NCBI RefSeq assembly: GCF_008327685.1
Contig: NZ_BDDE01000011.1
Location: 330,817 to 394,816 of the forward strand
Source: Actinomadura sp. K4S16
GTDB taxonomy: Bacteria > Actinomycetota > Actinomycetes > Streptosporangiales > Streptosporangiaceae
Length of the DNA stretch: 64,000 nucleotides
Direction of reading: 5' to 3'
Part shown: positions 34,647 to 42,436 of the stretch, piece after piece
Position numbering within the stretch: position 1 is the stretch's first letter
Layout: each line of letters starts with the position of its first letter
Program-made: the position numbers and the translations under genes
The notes under the pieces: model-generated
What the model saw: only the letters and a program-made list of their open reading frames with translations
Database searches by the model: none
Told to the model about the DNA's origin: nothing

Positions 34647-36052
34647 CGCTCACCGACGCGCACGGCCGGGTGGAGGCGGCCGGGCCGCCGAAGGGGCGCG
34701 GCCGGTCCGGACGGGTCGCCGTCGCGGTGTGGGCGGCCGGGATCGCGGCGGCCTTCGCCGTGGGCTGGTACCTGCGCCGCGCGGGCCTGTCCACCGAGGA
34801 CGCGCTGCCGCCGCTGCACGCGCGGGCGCGGGGCTGGCCGCCGCCTTGGCGGCTGCTGCCGGCGGCGGCGCTGGCGGCCCTGGCCGCGGCGGCGCTGCCC
34901 GCGCTGGCGGCCCGGCTGCCGTGGCGGGCGCTGCCGCCGGTCGCGTGGGCGTCGGCCGCCGCGTGGACGGTGGCGCTGGCCGCCTCCGACGGGTGGGGCG
35001 CGCTCGCCGGGCCGCTGGAGGCGCCGACCGAGTACCCGGCGGGCCTGGCGCAGCTGCGCCCCGACCCGCTGGAGTGGCTGCGGACCTTCACCGAGCGGCT
35101 CGGCGGCTACACCACGCACGTGCGGGGGCATCCGCCGCTGCCGATGCTCGTCCTGTGGGCGCTGGAGAAGGCCGGCCTCGGCGGCACCGGGTGGGCGGCG
35201 GCGCTCGTCATCGCGGCGGGGACGTCGTCGGTCGCGGCGATCGCGGTCACGGTGCGGTGCGTGGCGGGGGAGCGGGCGGCGCGGGCCGCGGTGCCCTTCC
35301 TGGTGCTGGCGCCGCTGGCGGTGTGGGTCGCCACCGCGATGGACGCGTTCTTCCTCGCGGTCGCGGCCTGGGGGACGGCCCTGCTCGCGCTGGCCGCGCG
35401 GGGGTCGGGGGCGCGGGCGCTCGCCGCGGCCGTGGGGGGCGGACTGCTGCTCGGGTGCCTGCCGTATCTGAGCTACGGGCTGCTGCCGCTGTACGCGGTG
35501 CCGCTCGCGGTCGTGCTGCTGCTCCGTCCCCGGGCGCGGGTGCTCGCGGCCGCCGGCGCGGGGCTGGCGGTGACCCCGGCCGCCTTCACGCTGCTGGGGT
35601 TCTGGTGGCCCGACGGCGTCCGCGCCACCCTGGACACCTACCTGGTCAGCCGCGGGTCGGCGCAGCGCTCCTACGCCTACTTCCTGCCGGCCAACCTGGC
35701 GGTGCTGGGTCTGCTGACCGGTCCGGCGGTGGCGCACGCGCTGCCGCGCACCCTGGCCGTCCTGCGGCGAGGCGTGCCGTGGCGGCAGGTGCTGAGGCGG
35801 GACGCGGGGGCCCGGACGGTCCCGCCCGCGGCGGCGGTGGCGGCGCTGGCGGGCGCGGCGCTGCTCGGTGTGCTGGTCCTGGACCTGTCGGGCGTGACCC
35901 GGGGCGAGGTCGAGCGGATCTGGGTGCCGTTCGCCGCCTGGCTCGCGGTCGCCGCCGCCGTGGACCGCCCCTCCGCGGGGGCGAGGGGCTGGCTGGCCGC
36001 GCAGGCGGCGACCGCGCTGGCCCTCCAGGCGCTCGTGCTGTCCCCCTGGTGA
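34643..36052 (+). CDS. GT-C membrane glycosyltransferase, MtxT-like
   Basis: A 469-residue membrane protein with about eleven helices. The first large outer loop contains EAPTEYPAGL and THVRGHPPLPML (about 158-169), the His-Pro-Pro signature of GT-C enzymes using polyprenyl-phosphate donors. Size is close to the mycobacterial methylthioxylose transferase Rv0541c (MtxT, about 450 aa by memory) and the company of MtxS-like and Rv0540-like genes supports that relation. It would attach the lipid-borne sugar to a cell-envelope glycan. Last gene of the operon. Acceptor and exact sugar unknown. Confidence 0.78.
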   Translation: MTLTDAHGRVEAAGPPKGRGRSGRVAVAVWAAGIAAAFAVGWYLRRAGLSTEDALPPLHARARGWPPPWRLLPAAALAALAAAALPALAARLPWRALPPVAWASAAAWTVALAASDGWGALAGPLEAPTEYPAGLAQLRPDPLEWLRTFTERLGGYTTHVRGHPPLPMLVLWALEKAGLGGTGWAAALVIAAGTSSVAAIAVTVRCVAGERAARAAVPFLVLAPLAVWVATAMDAFFLAVAAWGTALLALAARGSGARALAAAVGGGLLLGCLPYLSYGLLPLYAVPLAVVLLLRPRARVLAAAGAGLAVTPAAFTLLGFWWPDGVRATLDTYLVSRGSAQRSYAYFLPANLAVLGLLTGPAVAHALPRTLAVLRRGVPWRQVLRRDAGARTVPPAAAVAALAGAALLGVLVLDLSGVTRGEVERIWVPFAAWLAVAAAVDRPSAGARGWLAAQAATALALQALVLSPW

Positions 36053-36110
36053 GCCCCCGCGCGGTCATGGTTCGGCGGGCGCCGAAGCGATGGCGCGTTA
36101 GCGTCCGCGC

Positions 36111-36746
36111 ATGAGCGACACAGAATTGAAGGAGCGGCTGGCCGACCGGTTCCGGGAGGTCAACGGCGACCACCCGATGACCGCCGCCGACGACGCCTAC
36201 GCCACCGCGTGGTACACCGACCTGGAGGGCCTGTGCCGCGCCGCCGGCCGCGACGCCGACGAGGTGCGGCGGCTGATGCTGGAGGGCCGGCTGCCGCTGC
36301 CCGGCTATCTGCGCTCCGACGGGGCCGAGATGGTGCCGGCGGACCTGTTCGACCTGGCCGACCAGGCGGGCGGCGTCGACGCGCTGGAGGGGTGGTTCCG
36401 CGCGCACTGGGACGACGAGACCACCGCCGGGCAGGAGTGGTCCGCCTACCTGTCGGGCCAGTACGTGTGCCTGCGCTCAGTGACACCCAGCACGATCCAG
36501 TACAAGGACGCCCTGGTCGCCGCGATCGAGGCGGCGCCGGGAGAGCCGGACGCCGGGACGCCGGCCTGGACGCGCCGCCTGCACGCGCTGGTCGACGAGC
36601 TCGACGCGCTGGAGCCGCCGTTCACCGCCTACGACCGGCTGCGGTTCGGGGGCCCGGTGTCGCGGGACCTGTGCATCGACGCCGTGCGGGCCCGCTACCC
36701 GCGCCCGGCGCCCGACCCCGCCGGCGCCCGACCCGTCAGGGCCTGA
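36111..36746 (+). CDS. DUF6058-like protein
   Basis: A 211-residue soluble protein. TAWYTDLEGLCRAAGRDADE and LMLEGRLPLPGYLRSDGAEMVP (second half of the first 70 residues) resemble proteins annotated as DUF6058, often found near natural-product genes. EWSAYLSGQYVCLRSVTP and a later FGGPVSRDLCIDAVRARYP add to the match. No catalytic motif is recognised. Leaderless start: TAGCGT (36099-36104) lies 6 nt before ATG. It is therefore transcribed apart from the upstream operon. Family from memory, moderate certainty. Confidence 0.65.
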   Translation: MSDTELKERLADRFREVNGDHPMTAADDAYATAWYTDLEGLCRAAGRDADEVRRLMLEGRLPLPGYLRSDGAEMVPADLFDLADQAGGVDALEGWFRAHWDDETTAGQEWSAYLSGQYVCLRSVTPSTIQYKDALVAAIEAAPGEPDAGTPAWTRRLHALVDELDALEPPFTAYDRLRFGGPVSRDLCIDAVRARYPRPAPDPAGARPVRA

Positions 36747-36770
36747 TGGACCGCGCGCCCGCCGCGGTCG

Positions 36771-37538
36771 TCACCAGGCGACGGGACCGTCGTCGTCGAA
36801 GAACCCGCCGGTGGGGCCGTCGCCGTCCAGTGTCGCGAGCTTGATCGCGACGGCGGCGCCCTGCGCGGCGGTGCGCGTGGTCGTCCGGCCGGTCGCGCGG
36901 GTGAACTCGACGGTGAAGTCGGTCGCGCACGCGCCGGGCGCGGCGGCGTTGACCAGGATCCCCGACCCCCGCAGCCGCTTGGCGTACTGGATCGTCAGCA
37001 TGTTCAGCGCCGCCTTGGAGGCCGGGTAGGCGGCCGAGCCCGGCACGTCCCAGAAGTAGTGGCCCGGGTCGGTCATGGCGGCCATCGAGGACGTGCCGCT
37101 GGAGATGTTCACGATCCGCGCCGCGGGGGCCCGGCGCAGCAGCGGCAGCATCGCGTTGGTCACCCTGATCACGCCGAACAGGTTGGTGTCGAACACACGG
37201 CGCACGACGTCCAGGTCGGCCTCGTCCGGGAAGTGCAGCGCCCCGCCGGAGATGCCGGCGTTGTTGACCAGCACGTCCAGGCGCCCGGGGGACGCCGCGA
37301 TCGCACGGGCCGCCGCCTCGACCGCGGCCTGGTCGGTGACGTCGAGGACGAGGGCGCGGGCGTCGTGCCCCGCCTCGCGCAGCGACGCGGCCGCCTTCTC
37401 GCCCCGCCCCGGGTCGCGGGACCCGATCAGGACGGTCATGCCGCGTGCGGCGAGCCCTTCGGCGACGGCGTACCCGATGCCCTTGTTGGCTCCGGTCACC
37501 AGGGCGGTCTCGGTGGTGTGCTCAGGTGTGGCGCTCAT
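36771..37538 (-). CDS. SDR-family oxidoreductase
   Basis: A 255-residue classical SDR of the carbonyl-reductase-like group: ALVTGANKGIG (12-22), VNNAGISGG near 90-98, NISSGTSSM with catalytic Ser, and YPASKAAL with Tyr/Lys. An insertion TDPGHYFWDVPGS lies just before the Tyr, as in NADPH carbonyl reductases. Divergent from a LysR gene that probably regulates it. The promoter region contains CCACCGGTGG (37552-37561), a perfect palindrome. Confidence 0.86.
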   Translation of the reverse strand: MSATPEHTTETALVTGANKGIGYAVAEGLAARGMTVLIGSRDPGRGEKAAASLREAGHDARALVLDVTDQAAVEAAARAIAASPGRLDVLVNNAGISGGALHFPDEADLDVVRRVFDTNLFGVIRVTNAMLPLLRRAPAARIVNISSGTSSMAAMTDPGHYFWDVPGSAAYPASKAALNMLTIQYAKRLRGSGILVNAAAPGACATDFTVEFTRATGRTTTRTAAQGAAVAIKLATLDGDGPTGGFFDDDGPVAW

Positions 37539-37596
37539 GCCCTGAAGCCCACCACCGGTGGCGGCGCCGGGGCCAACACCGATCCCGCCGCAATCA

Positions 37597-37611
37597 ATAC
37601 CCTGAGGGTAT
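37597..37611. promoter_or_regulatory. Perfect LysR box overlapping the lysR -10 and start codon
   Basis: ATACCC-TGA-GGGTAT is a perfect inverted repeat with T-N11-A spacing. It contains the -10 hexamer TACCCT (37598-37603) and the first two bases of the ATG at 37610. Binding here would block both transcription and initiation of the lysR gene, implying autorepression. Confidence 0.65.
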
Positions 37612-38479
37612 GGATGTGGTGGAGACGCGGGAGCTGACCTACTTCCTGGCGGTGGCGCGGGAGCTGCACTTCGGCCGGGCGGCCGAGAAGCTCGGCATCG
37701 CGCAGCCGCCGCTGTCGCGGGCGATCGGCCGGCTGGAGCGGCGCCTGGGCGTGCCGCTGCTGGAGCGCACGAGCCGCCGGGTGGCGCTCACCCCGGCGGG
37801 GGAGACCCTGCTGGCCGAGGGCGGCGCCGCGCTGGAGGCCGTCGCGGCGGCGGTCCGGCGGACGCGGCGCGCAGGCGCCGACGAGCCCAGGCTCGTCCTG
37901 GCGATGAAGCCCGGCGGGGACGGCGGCGGCCTGCTGCCACGGATCCTGGCCGCCTACGAGCGCGAGCCGCAGGCGCTGCCGGTGGAGATGCTGTTCGGGT
38001 ACGGGGCGGCGGACGCGCTGCGCGACGGCCGCGCCGACGCCGCCCTGCTGTACGCGCCGCGCCAGGACGTCACGGGCCTGGCCACCGAGGAGCTGATGCA
38101 GGAGCGGCAGGTGGTGGTCGTGCCCAAGGGGCACCGCCTGGCGGGCCGCGCCGAGGTGTCGATGGCCGACCTGGACGGCGAGGTGCTGCCGCGGCGCCCG
38201 CCCGGCGCGGGGCCAGGTGCGGGTCCCGGTGACGGGCCCGTGATCGGGGACGGCGGCCAGCTGATGCAGCTCATCGCGCTCGGGCGGATGGTCGCGGTGC
38301 TGCCGGAGTCGATGCGCGGGCTGCTGCGCGACGACCTGGCGGCGATGCCGGTCCGCGACGCCGCGCCGACCACGCTCGTGCTCGCCTGGTCCGAGGCGTC
38401 CCGGTCCCGGGCACTGGCCGCGTTCGTGCGCGCCACGACCGCCGCCGCGGCCGCGTTCACCGCCTCTCACCTGCGCTGA
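37610..38479 (+). CDS. LysR-family transcriptional regulator
   Basis: A 289-residue regulator with a typical N-terminal helix-turn-helix (ARELHFGRAAEKLGIAQPPL, about residues 15-34) and an effector domain from about 90. The stretch PGAGPGAGPGDGP (about 202-214) is a low-complexity insert where the two lobes of the effector domain normally meet. The ATG follows TACCCT by 6 nt, a leaderless layout, and the operator overlaps it. Probably controls the divergent SDR gene. Confidence 0.88.
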   Translation: MDVVETRELTYFLAVARELHFGRAAEKLGIAQPPLSRAIGRLERRLGVPLLERTSRRVALTPAGETLLAEGGAALEAVAAAVRRTRRAGADEPRLVLAMKPGGDGGGLLPRILAAYEREPQALPVEMLFGYGAADALRDGRADAALLYAPRQDVTGLATEELMQERQVVVVPKGHRLAGRAEVSMADLDGEVLPRRPPGAGPGAGPGDGPVIGDGGQLMQLIALGRMVAVLPESMRGLLRDDLAAMPVRDAAPTTLVLAWSEASRSRALAAFVRATTAAAAAFTASHLR

Positions 38480-38592
38480 TGCCGCCGCGAAAAATATCTG
38501 AGGAAATCTTCGGCGGAATGTCGATCCGGCGGCCGCCCGTGCGACGCGTCAGTGAAAGGCCGATGAGACACCCGCACGGAAGGACCACCGCC

Positions 38593-39033
38593 ATGAGCGC
38601 CCAGACCCACACCGCCGCCCCCGCCGCCCGCGTCACCGCCGCCTCCGCCGGGGAGCGCCGCACGCTGCGCAAGGTGCTGTGGGGCGCGCAGATCCTGCTC
38701 GCCGCGTTCCTGTTCTTCGCCTCGGCGCTGCCGAAGTTCGCCGGGCAGGCCGACGCCGTCGCCACCTTCGACGAGATCGGCTGGGGCCAGTGGTTCCGGT
38801 ACGTGACCGGGGCCGTCGAGGCGGCCGGCGCGATCGGGCTGGTGGTCCCGCGGCTGGCCGGGCTCGCCGCGACCGGGCTGATCGGCCTGATGGCCGGCGC
38901 CGCCCTCACCCAGCTGCTGGTGCTGGAGCCGGCGTGGGCGCTGCTGCCCGTCGGGTTCGCGGTCGTGTTCGCCGCCGTCGCCTGGGACCGCCGCGCCGAG
39001 TCCCGCGAGGTGCTGCGCTCGCTGAAGCGCTGA
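38593..39033 (+). CDS. DoxX-family membrane protein
   Basis: A 146-residue protein with four hydrophobic segments (about 32-50, 75-95, 98-116, 118-134). ASALPKFAG (about 47-55) and the helix layout fit the DoxX/DoxD-like superfamily, small membrane proteins linked to redox or quinone chemistry in some organisms. GGAAGGA lies 10 nt before the ATG at 38593. It stands alone and is followed by a strong hairpin. Confidence 0.78.
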   Translation: MSAQTHTAAPAARVTAASAGERRTLRKVLWGAQILLAAFLFFASALPKFAGQADAVATFDEIGWGQWFRYVTGAVEAAGAIGLVVPRLAGLAATGLIGLMAGAALTQLLVLEPAWALLPVGFAVVFAAVAWDRRAESREVLRSLKR

Positions 39034-39051
39034 CGCGGCACACCTCCGTTC

Positions 39052-39093
39052 GGCGGACGGCCCGGAAGCCCGAGGGGCTCCGGGCCGTCCGCC
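39052..39093. terminator. Strong hairpin between convergent genes
   Basis: A 15-bp perfect stem (39052-39066 with 39079-39093) is extended by an inner AGCCC-GAG-GGGCT, separated by a single-base bulge. It lies 18 nt after the DoxX stop and 28 nt before the convergent SRPBCC gene stop. No T tract follows on either side, as is usual in these genomes. Likely a bidirectional terminator. Confidence 0.75.
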
Positions 39094-39121
39094 GTCCGGC
39101 GTGCCCTCGGCGGGGCGGCCG

Positions 39122-40084
39122 TCAGCCGTTCCCGGGCAGCAGGGCGCGCAGTTCGGCGGTGAGGGCCTCGGCCTCCTCGGGGCGGCCGTGGTAGGCGGCC
39201 GGGGTGTTCTGGAACAGCTCGACTCGCCATTCGCCCATGAGCTGGGACGCGGTGAGGGTCTGCACCGCGTTCGCGGCGGGGCTCAGGTCGGCCGAGCCGG
39301 GCGGGACCATCCCGGCGACGGCGCGCAGCACGGCGGCGCCGGGGGCGATCAGCCGGACGTCGCGCACCAGGCCGACGTAGTGGGCGGTGGGGTGGTCGGC
39401 GAAGATCCGGTCCAGCTGCGCGGCGATCCGCGCGCGGCCCGAGTGCAGGGTGCCGTCGAACCCGACCGCCTCGCCGTCGTCGCGGAAGGGGGCGGCGAAC
39501 GCGGCGCCGTCGCGGGCGTTCCAGCCGTCCAGGACGCGCCGGTACAGGTCGCGGACGGCCTCCAGCGCGCCGAGCCGCTCGGCATAGCGGTCGTGGTGGA
39601 CCTGCCAGCGGGCGGTGGTCCAGTTCGGCCAGTCGACGCGGGCGCCGTCGAGGGCCTCGGCGAGGTAGTCCAGGTGCAGGTGCCATCCGGCGAGGGTGCG
39701 GATGAGGAACTCGCCGGGCAGCTGGACGTCGCTGGTGAACACCAGGTGCGTCCCTTCGGCGGCGGGCGCCAGCTCCCAGCGCAGCCTGCCGTGCAGGTCG
39801 GAGTCCAGTTCCAGCAGCCGCGGCGGGTCGAACTCGGTGACGGTGCCGCGCGCGCTGGCCTCCTCGGCGGCGTCGCCGGCGTTGAGCCAGCGCAGCTCGA
39901 ACTTGCCGCCGACGGCGGGCTCCAGGACGGCCTCGGCGAGCCAGGCCGACAGCTCGGCGGGGTCGGTGAGGGCCTTCCAGACGCGCTCGGGCGGGTGGCG
40001 CAGGCGGCGCTCGAAGCGCAGCAGGGCGCGCCCGTCGCGCTGGGTGGCGGTGCCGTCGGGTGCGTGCGGGTCGCCGGTGCTCAT
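39122..40084 (-). CDS. SRPBCC (AHSA1) / SnoaL-like two-domain protein
   Basis: A 320-residue fusion. Residues about 20-165 are an AHSA1-type SRPBCC domain (RFERRLRHPPERVWKALTDP, ELSAWL, GWHLHLDYLAEAL). Residues about 170-318 are a SnoaL/SgcJ-like NTF2 fold (AVRDLYRRVLDGWNARDGAAF, then FDGTLHSGRARI). Both are small-hydrophobic-ligand folds and this order is uncommon. Start ATG at 40084. No known substrate; the neighbour on the same strand upstream is a KAS III gene 114 bases away. Confidence 0.78.
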   Translation of the reverse strand: MSTGDPHAPDGTATQRDGRALLRFERRLRHPPERVWKALTDPAELSAWLAEAVLEPAVGGKFELRWLNAGDAAEEASARGTVTEFDPPRLLELDSDLHGRLRWELAPAAEGTHLVFTSDVQLPGEFLIRTLAGWHLHLDYLAEALDGARVDWPNWTTARWQVHHDRYAERLGALEAVRDLYRRVLDGWNARDGAAFAAPFRDDGEAVGFDGTLHSGRARIAAQLDRIFADHPTAHYVGLVRDVRLIAPGAAVLRAVAGMVPPGSADLSPAANAVQTLTASQLMGEWRVELFQNTPAAYHGRPEEAEALTAELRALLPGNG

Positions 40085-40198
40085 CTCGCCTCGCCTCTCG
40101 TCGGTGGTTCGGGCCCGGACGCGCGGACGCCGCGCCCGGGGCCCCGCGCCCCACCGAACATAGCCGGAACAGCATATAACTGGCAAGGCATGAGAGGG

Positions 40199-41257
40199 TC
40201 AGGGCGGCGGCAGGGTGAGCAGGGTGTGCCCCCAGGTCAGGCCCGCGCCGAAGCCGGCGAGCAGCACCAGGTCGCCGGGGCCGATCCGGTGCGTCCGCAC
40301 GGCCCGGTCGAGGGCGTAGGGGATGCTGGCGGCGCCGATGTTGCCGACCTGGTCCCCGACGATCGCCAGTTGGCCCGGCTCCAGCCCGGCCTCCCCGGCC
40401 AGCGAGGCGACCAGCCGCGGGTTCGGCTGGTGCGGGATGACCAGGGCCAGGTCGGCGGGCTTGACCCCGGCGTTCTCGGTCGCCTCGGCCACCAGCCGAG
40501 GGAAGACCGCGGTGATGAAGTCGCGGACCGCGCGGCCGTCCATGTGGATCGTGTGGCCGAGCCCGGCGAGGGTCTCGGCGCTGGCGGGCAGCCGGCTGCC
40601 GCCGGCGGGGATGAGCACGTCGTCCACGCCCGAGCCGTCCGATCCGAGGGTGATCGGGCCGATGCCGTGCCCGGCCGGGGCGGGGCCGACGACCGCGGCG
40701 GCGGCGCCGTCCCCGAACAGCGCGGCGGTGGCGCGGTCGGCGCGGTTGAGGAACCGCGAGTACACCTCCACCCCGATGACCAGCACGTAGGGGGAAGAGC
40801 CGCGCTGGGTGGCGAGCCAGCCGATCGCGGTCTGCAACCCGAACACGAACCCGGTGCAGGCGGCGGAGATGTCGAACGCGGCGGCGCGGCCGGCGCCCAG
40901 CATCGCCTGCACGCGGCAGGCGGTGGACGGGGCGATCACGTCGGGCGTGGAGGTGCCGAGCACGATCAGGCCGATGTCGGCGGCCCGCAGCCCGGCCGCG
41001 CGCAGCGCCGCGTCGGCGGCGGCCGCGGCCAGGTCGGAGGCGGCCTCGCCGGGCGCGACGACGTGCCGCCGCCGGATCCCGGTGCGCCGCTCGATCCAGT
41101 CCGGCTCCAGGCCCAGGGAGCGGGACAGGTCGGCGCTGTGCGCGACCTCGCGGGGCAGGTGGGCGCCGGTTCCGAGGATCGTCCACCCCCGCCCGCCGTC
41201 GCGCGCTGCTCGGCCGCCGTCCGCCGGGGACGTCCGGTGCGCGTCGGGCACGGTCAT
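40199..41257 (-). CDS. 3-oxoacyl-ACP synthase III (KAS III)
   Basis: A 352-residue condensing enzyme that starts chains from an acyl-CoA and malonyl-ACP. The catalytic triad is complete: Cys134 in SAACTGF, His276 in PHQPN and Asn306 in VGNIGAAS. A 25-residue disordered N-terminal extension precedes the fold. AGGGAGG lies upstream of the ATG. It is divergent from an acyltransferase plus an acyl-CoA-oxidase-like gene, and no fabD/acpP/fabF set is nearby, so it is probably specialised rather than housekeeping. Confidence 0.9.
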   Translation of the reverse strand: MTVPDAHRTSPADGGRAARDGGRGWTILGTGAHLPREVAHSADLSRSLGLEPDWIERRTGIRRRHVVAPGEAASDLAAAAADAALRAAGLRAADIGLIVLGTSTPDVIAPSTACRVQAMLGAGRAAAFDISAACTGFVFGLQTAIGWLATQRGSSPYVLVIGVEVYSRFLNRADRATAALFGDGAAAAVVGPAPAGHGIGPITLGSDGSGVDDVLIPAGGSRLPASAETLAGLGHTIHMDGRAVRDFITAVFPRLVAEATENAGVKPADLALVIPHQPNPRLVASLAGEAGLEPGQLAIVGDQVGNIGAASIPYALDRAVRTHRIGPGDLVLLAGFGAGLTWGHTLLTLPPP

Positions 41258-41404
41258 GTGTCCTCCCTATCGCCCCATTGATGGTTGTCAGCCCCATCCC
41301 ATAAGTGAATAATCCCATTTCAGGGTTTTGGTCCATAACCGAGTAATAAGCGGCCGTTGGCTTAATAGAAAAGGCAGCCTTCCTTCAAGGTAAGGAGACC
41401 CCGC
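41258..41404. promoter_or_regulatory. AT-rich divergent promoter with four CCCAT repeats
   Basis: This 147-base gap is close to 50% G+C, far below its surroundings. CCCAT occurs at 41274, 41293, 41298 and 41314. GGTT-N9-AACC gives a small inverted repeat near 41324-41340. AAGGTAAGGAG precedes the acyltransferase GTG. Exact -35/-10 elements are not convincing; TTAATA near 41371 is one candidate. Confidence 0.45.
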
Positions 41405-42436
41405 GTGCCCGCACCCCCGTTCCGTCCGGCCGACGAGCTCGAACCCGGCGACACCTGCGCATTCCTGTTCCCCGGCACCGGCGCGGCGGGCGTACCCGAC
41501 CTGCCCGCCCTGGCCCGCACCGGCCCCGGCGCCGCCCGCGCCGTCGCCGACGTCCTGGACGCCGTGCAGGAGGGCCTGCCGCGCCACGGATGGCCGAGCC
41601 TGCGCTCGATCCTCATGGACGATCCCGGCGGCTACCGGGAGGCGGCCCGCACCCCGGGCGTCGCCCAGCTCGCCGGCTACGCCGCGTCCGTCGCCGTGGA
41701 CCGCGCCCTGCGGGCGCACGGCGTGCACCCCGCGTTCGCGGTCGGGCAGAGCTTCGGGGAGATCGCCGCGCTGGTCTGCGGGGGCGCGTTCGCGATCACC
41801 GACGGCGCCCGCATGGCCGTCGCGGCGGTCGGCGTCCTGGCCCGGCACGGCGGAGGCGGCGGCATGGGCCTGCTGGAGGCCGGCGAGGACCGCACCCTCG
41901 CCTGCATCGACGCCGCGGGCGCCCCGGAGGTGGTCGTCGCCTGCCTGAACGCCCCGCATGTCACGGTCGTGTCCGGGCCCGACGGGCCGCTGGACGCCGT
42001 CCTGGAGGCCGCGCGCGGCCAGGGCGTGAACGCCGTGCGGCTCGCCGTGCCCTACCTGTCCCACCACCCGGCGATGGCCGGCGCCGACGACGAGTGGTAC
42101 GCCATGATCCGCGGCTTCCCGCAGCGGCCCCTGGAGCTCACGGTCCACTCCCCGGTGCGCGGCCGCGCCTACCGCGACGACGACGACCTGCACCGCGCCA
42201 TGGCCGACTGCATCGTCAAACCCGTCCGGCTGCCCGAGGCCCTGAGCGCCGTCCACGCGGCGGGCGCGACGGTGTTCGCCGAGGCCGGCGCCGGCAACGC
42301 GCTGTGCCAGTGCGCGCGGCTGACCATCCCGGACGTGCGGACGCTGGCGCCGCTGCGCGACCGCCCCCGCCACGGCCTGACCGGCAAGGCCGCCCCCGCC
42401 GCCAGCCCGTCCGGCGAGCGAAAGGACCCCGCGTGA
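41405..42436 (+). CDS. Malonyl-CoA:ACP transacylase-like acyltransferase
   Basis: A 343-residue enzyme of the FabD/PKS-AT fold: FLFPGTGA (about 20-27), nucleophile Ser116 in VGQSFGEIAAL, and YLSHHPAM (218-225) holding the catalytic His. The usual GHSxGE has Gln for His. This is seen in some discrete or editing acyltransferases, so the loaded acyl group may not be malonyl. GTG start. Its stop overlaps the next gene's start by GTGA. Confidence 0.82.
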   Translation: MPAPPFRPADELEPGDTCAFLFPGTGAAGVPDLPALARTGPGAARAVADVLDAVQEGLPRHGWPSLRSILMDDPGGYREAARTPGVAQLAGYAASVAVDRALRAHGVHPAFAVGQSFGEIAALVCGGAFAITDGARMAVAAVGVLARHGGGGGMGLLEAGEDRTLACIDAAGAPEVVVACLNAPHVTVVSGPDGPLDAVLEAARGQGVNAVRLAVPYLSHHPAMAGADDEWYAMIRGFPQRPLELTVHSPVRGRAYRDDDDLHRAMADCIVKPVRLPEALSAVHAAGATVFAEAGAGNALCQCARLTIPDVRTLAPLRDRPRHGLTGKAAPAASPSGERKDPA

